This document shows positions 32,960 through 37,866 of a stretch of 37,866 bases of DNA, in pieces. How positions within the stretch are numbered: position 1 is the first letter of the stretch; every line of letters begins with the position of its first letter. A program made the position numbers and the translations under genes. The stretch is from assembly GCA_016873805.1 (NCBI GenBank), contig VGVZ01000028.1:1-37866 (forward strand), in the 5' to 3' direction. Source of the DNA: Ignavibacteria bacterium (GTDB taxonomy: Bacteria; Bacteroidota; Ignavibacteria; UBA10030). The notes below the pieces were generated by a model, which had not been told where the DNA came from, made no database searches, and saw only the letters and a list, made by a program, of their open reading frames with translations.

Positions 32960-35900
32960 TCACTTCACGAAAAGCATACTCTTTGACTTGACAAGAGAAC
33001 CCACCACGGAAAGTCGACAGAAATAGACTCCGCTGGTCACAATCGATGCTGTATGATCGTCTCCGCTCCAGACGTAGGTATGAACTCCCGCCCGAGTTGT
33101 TCCAGCCGCGAGTGTGCGAATGTGCTGACCGAGCAGTGAATAAACCTCAAGTCTGATATCGGCGTCGCGCGGGAGTTTGATGCTGATCGATGTCGACGCA
33201 TTGAACGGATTCGGAAAGTTTTGCACAAGTTCGAATTCCTCCGGCAGTAACCGGGCAAGCTGCTCATCCAAAAATTCTTTTCTGCCGACGATGAGCGTGA
33301 ATGCCATACGTTCGCTCACGGTCCGATACACATACGTATCGTTCGCACGCAGATCAAATGGTTCGGTGTTGAAGGGATTGACCAGCAGGACGGAGTAATC
33401 AGAAGGAATCTTCTCCATTCCGCGTATCTGCACTTTGCCGACCGTCATGCGCGGATTCGATACTTCAAAGTCCCACGTTTGTCCTTCGCCGAGGGACGGA
33501 CGATAATCGGAACTGAACCGACTATATTCCGGATCCCACTCCGGTCTCGAGAAATAGAGGAAGCCCTGATCCAGGAAGAGGGGTGGTTTTCTGGTTTCGA
33601 GCTCGTCGAAGCCGTCCCGGGCAGAGGCAGCGATGCCGATATAGTTTTCGGGATCTCTGTTGATATCGGACTCGAAGATGAGCTGGAGTCGCCAATCCAC
33701 CGCCGGTCGATCTTCTGTCTGAGTCTTCTGGAGGCCGAACGGATACGGGATCTTCAGAGACGACAGGGCGGATGTGCGATTGTCGAAATAGTACCCTCTG
33801 AAAGGCTCAAGAACTGAAGTCGAGCCGTATGAGCCGAAGTAATCGATCAGTTGCACCGATTGGAGCAATCCATTCGCCGCGAGCACAGCCCCCCATGAAA
33901 CGTTCTTGTCGAACGGATTGCCGATGATGTTCCATCCCGAATGAAGCGAAATACCATACGTTCCGTCTGAGCTCAGGGGAGGCATCGACACGCTGCGTGA
34001 GACTGTGAGAGCTCCTTTCTTGAGCAGCCAGTACCCTTCGCCTGTTGAAAGAGGTGAGACGGATGACAACTCAACGAGATAGTTTGATGCGGCTCCATTG
34101 TCCCGGAACATCTTCCAATCAATCTTCTGTGACCCTGAAACAATGTCCCCCACGGTGAGTAAGCTGGTTCCCGGCATGCTGAAGAGCCGGTAATCCGTGG
34201 AGCTCGTCGGATTCGAAGGGAAGGAGACCGGCGACGGAGTAGCAACCGTCACGGATGAAAGTGTCGAGAAGGACCATGCTGTGGTGAATGAGCTCGTTGC
34301 CGCAGTCCCCTTTGCACTGACACGCCAGTAGTAGGTCGTGTTGTTCGCCAGCGGGCCGACCTGTCGTGAGGTTGTGGTGAGCGTAGAGTCATCGACGATC
34401 GTCGTCGCGAATCCCGAACTCGTAGAGACTTGCAGTCGGTACGTGGTAGCTCCGCTGACGGTGCTCCAGCTCAACGTGAGCGTTGTTGGCTGATTGGAGG
34501 AGCCGTTGGAGGGTGAAACCAATGTAGGAGTCGTGAGACCTGCAGCGGCAGTCGTGAATTGAAAGGGGAAAGACCAATCACCTGATCCGCTCACGTTCTT
34601 TGCATTGACCCGCCAAAAGTGCAAGGTGCCACTGGGGAGCGGACCAACCTGACGGGAGGTGCCACTCAGGGTGGAATCGTCAAACGTGGTGGTCGCGAAA
34701 GAGGAGCTTGTGGATACTTGCAGACGGTATGACGTGGCGCCAGTCGTTGAATTCCAGCTCAATGTTGGGGATGTTGACTGGCCAGTGGCGTTGTTGCTCG
34801 GGGAATCCAGTGTCGGCGTACCAGGAATAGTGAGGAAAGTGGCAATCGAGCCGCGTTGAATTGATATTCCTCTCTGTGCCGCAACGCGGAAGTAGTACCT
34901 TGTTCCTGTCGACAGATTCGTAACCCCGTCAGAAAAAGAGACTGCGCTCGGAGAGAAAAACACCTGCTTTGGGGTGGTTGAAGAGTACGTTGAAAGCGTC
35001 GCTGAGGTCCCGTATTCGAACCACGCCTGGACGTTCGTGCTTCCCGGCGTTACGTAACCGAACAACTCTGCGCTCTTAGCAGTAATATTCGCGGCATTGC
35101 CGGTTTGAACCGTGAATATATCGCCCGCGATATCATTCCATTTTTGCTGTGCGCGATCGGCCACGTTCCGCAGTCCCAGGAGACCGTCTCCGATCGCGAG
35201 CGCGTAGGCGAAGGTGATCGAGTCCCCCGGAGCGAGCATCGTCGGTGATGTGAGTGTGGCGATGCGATAGTCTGCCGGTGGATCGCCGGTAGGATCGTCA
35301 CTCGTTGATTTGAAGATTGCCTGGTAGAATTGCCCGGCAATGCGCGGTTCCGGGATCACATTCCCCCCCCATCGTCTGAAGATGGGAACGTGGCTTAGTG
35401 CTCTGACGCCGGCATATCCGTTCCACTCTCCCTTGCCGTCAAACATGTAGCCGATTCTGTTCGCGCTCTCGAAGCCTGTGAGGTTCAGCGCATAGTCGTT
35501 GATGTCCATGTCGTGAAACGTGCCGAGGATAACGCCGTTCATCGGTCCGGCGGACGTGTTGAAGAACCGCCACATGGCAATGATGTACGATTCACCCTGC
35601 GGGGCGTTGGTATACTGCGAGACGACAAGCCCCGGGAACTTTTTCGATTCGAAGCGGGTAATGGTTTCGGAGCCATCAGCCCTCGTCGTGATCTTGATCG
35701 GTTCAATCGGGCGGAAGTTGTCCTCGTAGCCCAAAGTCATCAACGTATCTCCCGACGGCAGTACGGCCCCGAAGAGCAGCTGACCGAGGTAGAGGTAATG
35801 CCTTTTGCTATCGGGGGGATACTCCAGGGAGGGCTCCTTTGGGTCATACGTGGATCCACCAGATCCAGTGAATCCGTCGTTTCGGATTGTGTGATTCACG

Positions 35901-37866
35901 TTACCGGTTCGATAAACGAATGTTTCGACATCCTGAATAACGAAGGCCTGTTCGCTCTGAGCAGAGGCGCTTTGACCGTCTGAGTTCCAGGCGACGATTC
36001 TCACGCGGGCCTGATCAGACGGTGAGCGAGGGACGCGCCAGCCTCGTGATCCCGTATTCGGAATGGAGTCGTGAATGACACTGTAGGTTGCACCGTTGTT
36101 GAGGGAGAGGAGAATCTGGATTCGCCTGATCGTTTTGCCGGTTGTATCGGAGGCTTCCCAGCGGAAGCCGTGATTCATGTCTTCGTTCCAGCTCTCACCT
36201 CCGTTGGGGGAGACGACCCTGACTGTGATCCCGGTCGTGGTTGTCCTCGTGGTGAAGCTGATGATGGAGCCGCGTTGGGTACCTGCGCTGTTTTGTCCCA
36301 CGACTCTATAATAATAAGTCGTGTTTGCAGTCAGTCCTGTAAGACTTGCCGTCACCGAAACCGGAGTTGTTCCTGACCCCACGGACTGCGAAGTTGTTGC
36401 TGTAGATGTGGCTAACGTACTGCTCGTTCCCCACTCAAAATAGGCTGTTGTGGCCGCTCCATTTGGGTTCACATTGCCGTTCAACGTTGCCGAGCTCGAT
36501 GTCATGGAACTCGCTGCACTGGTCGTCACCGTCGGTGAGATCGCGGAACCGATGACGTTCCTCAACACCGAAAACGTGTGGCTATTAACATTCGCCACCG
36601 CAAGGTCGGGCTTCCCGTCTCCATCCAAGTCCCCAATGGCGACGCTCGAAGGATTAGTCCCTGTGGCATAATCCACTTTCGATGCAAACGAAATCGTGCC
36701 GCTTGTGCTCGTGTTGCGGAAGACCGAAACCGTGTGGCTGGTCCAACTCCCCACCGCAAGATCGGGCTTCCCATCGCCATCGATGTCACCAATGGTGACG
36801 CTCTCAGGATTGCTCCCTGTCGCATAATCCACTTTCGATGCAAACGAAATCGTGCCGCTTGTGCTCGTGTCGCGGAAAACCGAAACCGTGCTGCTGCTAT
36901 AGTTTGCCACCGCAAGGTCGGGCTTCCCATCTCCATCGATGTCACCAACGGCGACGCTCTCAGGCCCGCTACCTGTCACATAGTCCACTTTCGATGCAAA
37001 CGAAATCGTTCCGCTTGTACTTGTGTTGCGGAAGACCGAAACCGTGCTGCTGCCCCAATTCGCCACCGCAAGGTCGGGCTTCCCATCGCCATCCACGTCT
37101 CCAATGGCGACGCTCGCAGGCCAGCTCCCTGTCGCATAGTCCACTTTCGGGGCAAACGAGATCGTCCCACTTGTGCTCGTGTTGCGGAAGACCGAAACCG
37201 TGCTGCTGCTACGATTCGCCACCGCAAGGTCGGGCTTCCCATCTCCATCAACATCACCGACGGCAACGCTATAAGGACCACCCCCCGTCGTGAAGTCCAC
37301 TTTCGATGCAAACGAAATACTGCCGCTTGTGCTCGTGTTGCGTAAGACCGAAACCGTGTTGCTGAGATTATTCGCCACCGCAAGGTCGGGCTTCCCATCT
37401 CCATCCAAGTCACCAATGGAGACGCTCTGAGGATAGCTCCCTGTCGCATAGTCCACTTTCGACGCAAACGAGATCGTGCCGCTTGTGCTCGTGTTGCGTA
37501 AGACCGAAACCGTGTTGCTGCTAAGATTCGCCACCGCAAGGTCGGGCTTCCCATCTCCATCCAATTCGCCAATGGAGACGCTCAAAGGACCGGTCCCTGT
37601 CGTATAGTCCACCTTCGGAAGAAACGAAGAAGACGTTATCGCACCACCGCCGGGGAAGGTGACAATGAAGGGCAGCCGCGAGTAACCCGTGAGACCGTTT
37701 ACAGTCACAGTAATGGGCTGGTAGGTTGCACCGGTCGGCACGGTCACACTTAGCGAAGTCGAAGTGGCTGCCGTTACGGTTCCCTTCACCGCACCGAAGA
37801 AAACAATGTTGTTGCCAGCCGTTGTGCTGAAGTTTGCGCCGGTGATCGTCACCGTTGTGCCAATGG
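32960..37866 (-). CDS. Giant T9SS-exported FG-GAP/Fn3 surface protein (partial)
   Basis: More than 1630 residues; the frame continues past the window edge (the residues before the internal GTG, IGTTVTITGANFS, are part of an IPT/TIG domain), so the N-terminus with signal peptide is outside. Order of domains: IPT/TIG; seven FG-GAP/VCBS-like repeats of 52 residues, each with GDxDGDGKPDLAVAN; an Fn3-like domain (TSSSATLNGNVNPNG); a SPNGGESW segment; a large beta domain with no clear family; another Fn3-like domain; two near-identical Fn3 modules (RLQVSTSS...); and a domain around YRLFSMPGTSLL. The end has the T9SS type A sorting signal (LVQNFPNPFNASTSISIKL to SGVYFCRLSV). It is a cell-surface or secreted protein; ligand unknown. 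Confidence 0.9.
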   Translation of the reverse strand, partial: IGTTVTITGANFSTTAGNNIVFFGAVKGTVTAATSTSLSVTVPTGATYQPITVTVNGLTGYSRLPFIVTFPGGGAITSSSFLPKVDYTTGTGPLSVSIGELDGDGKPDLAVANLSSNTVSVLRNTSTSGTISFASKVDYATGSYPQSVSIGDLDGDGKPDLAVANNLSNTVSVLRNTSTSGSISFASKVDFTTGGGPYSVAVGDVDGDGKPDLAVANRSSSTVSVFRNTSTSGTISFAPKVDYATGSWPASVAIGDVDGDGKPDLAVANWGSSTVSVFRNTSTSGTISFASKVDYVTGSGPESVAVGDIDGDGKPDLAVANYSSSTVSVFRDTSTSGTISFASKVDYATGSNPESVTIGDIDGDGKPDLAVGSWTSHTVSVFRNTSTSGTISFASKVDYATGTNPSSVAIGDLDGDGKPDLAVANVNSHTFSVLRNVIGSAISPTVTTSAASSMTSSSATLNGNVNPNGAATTAYFEWGTSSTLATSTATTSQSVGSGTTPVSVTASLTGLTANTTYYYRVVGQNSAGTQRGSIISFTTRTTTTGITVRVVSPNGGESWNEDMNHGFRWEASDTTGKTIRRIQILLSLNNGATYSVIHDSIPNTGSRGWRVPRSPSDQARVRIVAWNSDGQSASAQSEQAFVIQDVETFVYRTGNVNHTIRNDGFTGSGGSTYDPKEPSLEYPPDSKRHYLYLGQLLFGAVLPSGDTLMTLGYEDNFRPIEPIKITTRADGSETITRFESKKFPGLVVSQYTNAPQGESYIIAMWRFFNTSAGPMNGVILGTFHDMDINDYALNLTGFESANRIGYMFDGKGEWNGYAGVRALSHVPIFRRWGGNVIPEPRIAGQFYQAIFKSTSDDPTGDPPADYRIATLTSPTMLAPGDSITFAYALAIGDGLLGLRNVADRAQQKWNDIAGDIFTVQTGNAANITAKSAELFGYVTPGSTNVQAWFEYGTSATLSTYSSTTPKQVFFSPSAVSFSDGVTNLSTGTRYYFRVAAQRGISIQRGSIATFLTIPGTPTLDSPSNNATGQSTSPTLSWNSTTGATSYRLQVSTSSSFATTTFDDSTLSGTSRQVGPLPSGTLHFWRVNAKNVSGSGDWSFPFQFTTAAAGLTTPTLVSPSNGSSNQPTTLTLSWSTVSGATTYRLQVSTSSGFATTIVDDSTLTTTSRQVGPLANNTTYYWRVSAKGTAATSSFTTAWSFSTLSSVTVATPSPVSFPSNPTSSTDYRLFSMPGTSLLTVGDIVSGSQKIDWKMFRDNGAASNYLVELSSVSPLSTGEGYWLLKKGALTVSRSVSMPPLSSDGTYGISLHSGWNIIGNPFDKNVSWGAVLAANGLLQSVQLIDYFGSYGSTSVLEPFRGYYFDNRTSALSSLKIPYPFGLQKTQTEDRPAVDWRLQLIFESDINRDPENYIGIAASARDGFDELETRKPPLFLDQGFLYFSRPEWDPEYSRFSSDYRPSLGEGQTWDFEVSNPRMTVGKVQIRGMEKIPSDYSVLLVNPFNTEPFDLRANDTYVYRTVSERMAFTLIVGRKEFLDEQLARLLPEEFELVQNFPNPFNASTSISIKLPRDADIRLEVYSLLGQHIRTLAAGTTRAGVHTYVWSGDDHTASIVTSGVYFCRLSVVGSLVKSKSMLFVK
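36580..37620 (-). repeat. 156-bp coding tandem repeat, seven copies
   Basis: The seven FG-GAP-like repeats are also near-identical at the DNA level: the marker CCACCGCAAGGTCGGGCTTC recurs at 37219, 37375 and 37531, exactly 156 bases apart, and again at the earlier positions. The repeats are in frame (52 codons), so copy-number changes keep the reading frame. Confidence 0.85.

Noticed and set aside
36578-37345. Plus-strand repeat protein of 255 codons
   Set aside because: It is the antisense of the FG-GAP repeats; its periodicity is copied from the real coding strand.
36580-37620. CRISPR array
   Set aside because: Unit length is 156 bases, the repeats are contiguous and in frame, and no unique spacers exist.
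1-37866. tRNA or rRNA genes
   Set aside because: I looked for the conserved T-arm and CCA-end patterns and for rRNA core motifs and found none that I could support by eye.

Overview
The window looks like a chromosomal piece of an FCB-group bacterium, closer to Ignavibacteriota/Chlorobiota or a related lineage than to classical Bacteroidia. The signs are a type IX secretion C-terminal sorting domain, a serine palmitoyltransferase-type sphingolipid locus and GTP-dependent PEP carboxykinase. Clear Shine-Dalgarno sequences and E. coli-like -35/-10 promoters argue against classical Bacteroidia. The assignment is inference from gene content; no rRNA or tRNA is present.

Region 1 (1-2808) is a damaged accessory island. 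It holds the tail of an IS630-type transposase, a DUF3800-like gene abutting it, tail fragments that resemble the end of a type II restriction-modification enzyme, and an intact pair: a three-Cys-motif partner (TcmP) and a DUF5131 (Gp37/Gp68) protein.

Region 2 (about 2930-8670) reads like an integron cassette array without an integrase in view. Single genes (DUF4238, META-domain lipoprotein, secreted HExxH protein, a HigBA-type toxin-antitoxin pair, a P-loop kinase, a DUF4256 remnant) are separated by palindromic spacers. The spacers begin with (G/A)CCTAAC or GGCTAAC and, at the two best-preserved sites, end with GTTAGC. An IS110/IS1111-type remnant sits against one of these sites.

Region 3 (8700-12000) carries a lipoprotein peptidase, a MITE-like palindrome, a membrane HExxH protein, a truncated DUF1428 gene, a small secreted protein and a 14-bp minisatellite.

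Region 4 (12000-28670) is mostly housekeeping: a D-aminoacylase-like lipoprotein with an altered metal site, a receiver/anti-sigma-kinase fusion, an eIF2B-like protein, a TauE-type exporter, Sua5, LarB, PurE-PurK, a DUF2318-like Fe-S protein and PEPCK. It continues with a probable ceramide locus (CerR-like epimerase, Spt, bCerS-like acyltransferase) built around a bidirectional promoter, then IlvE, a cyclic-nucleotide-binding protein and a universal stress protein.

Region 5 (28690-37866, minus strand) is one probable operon: a very large T9SS-exported FG-GAP/Fn3 surface protein that runs off the window edge, a small exported membrane protein, and two exported caspase-like (C14) peptidases. 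Each caspase carries an EF-hand-like loop near its C-terminus.
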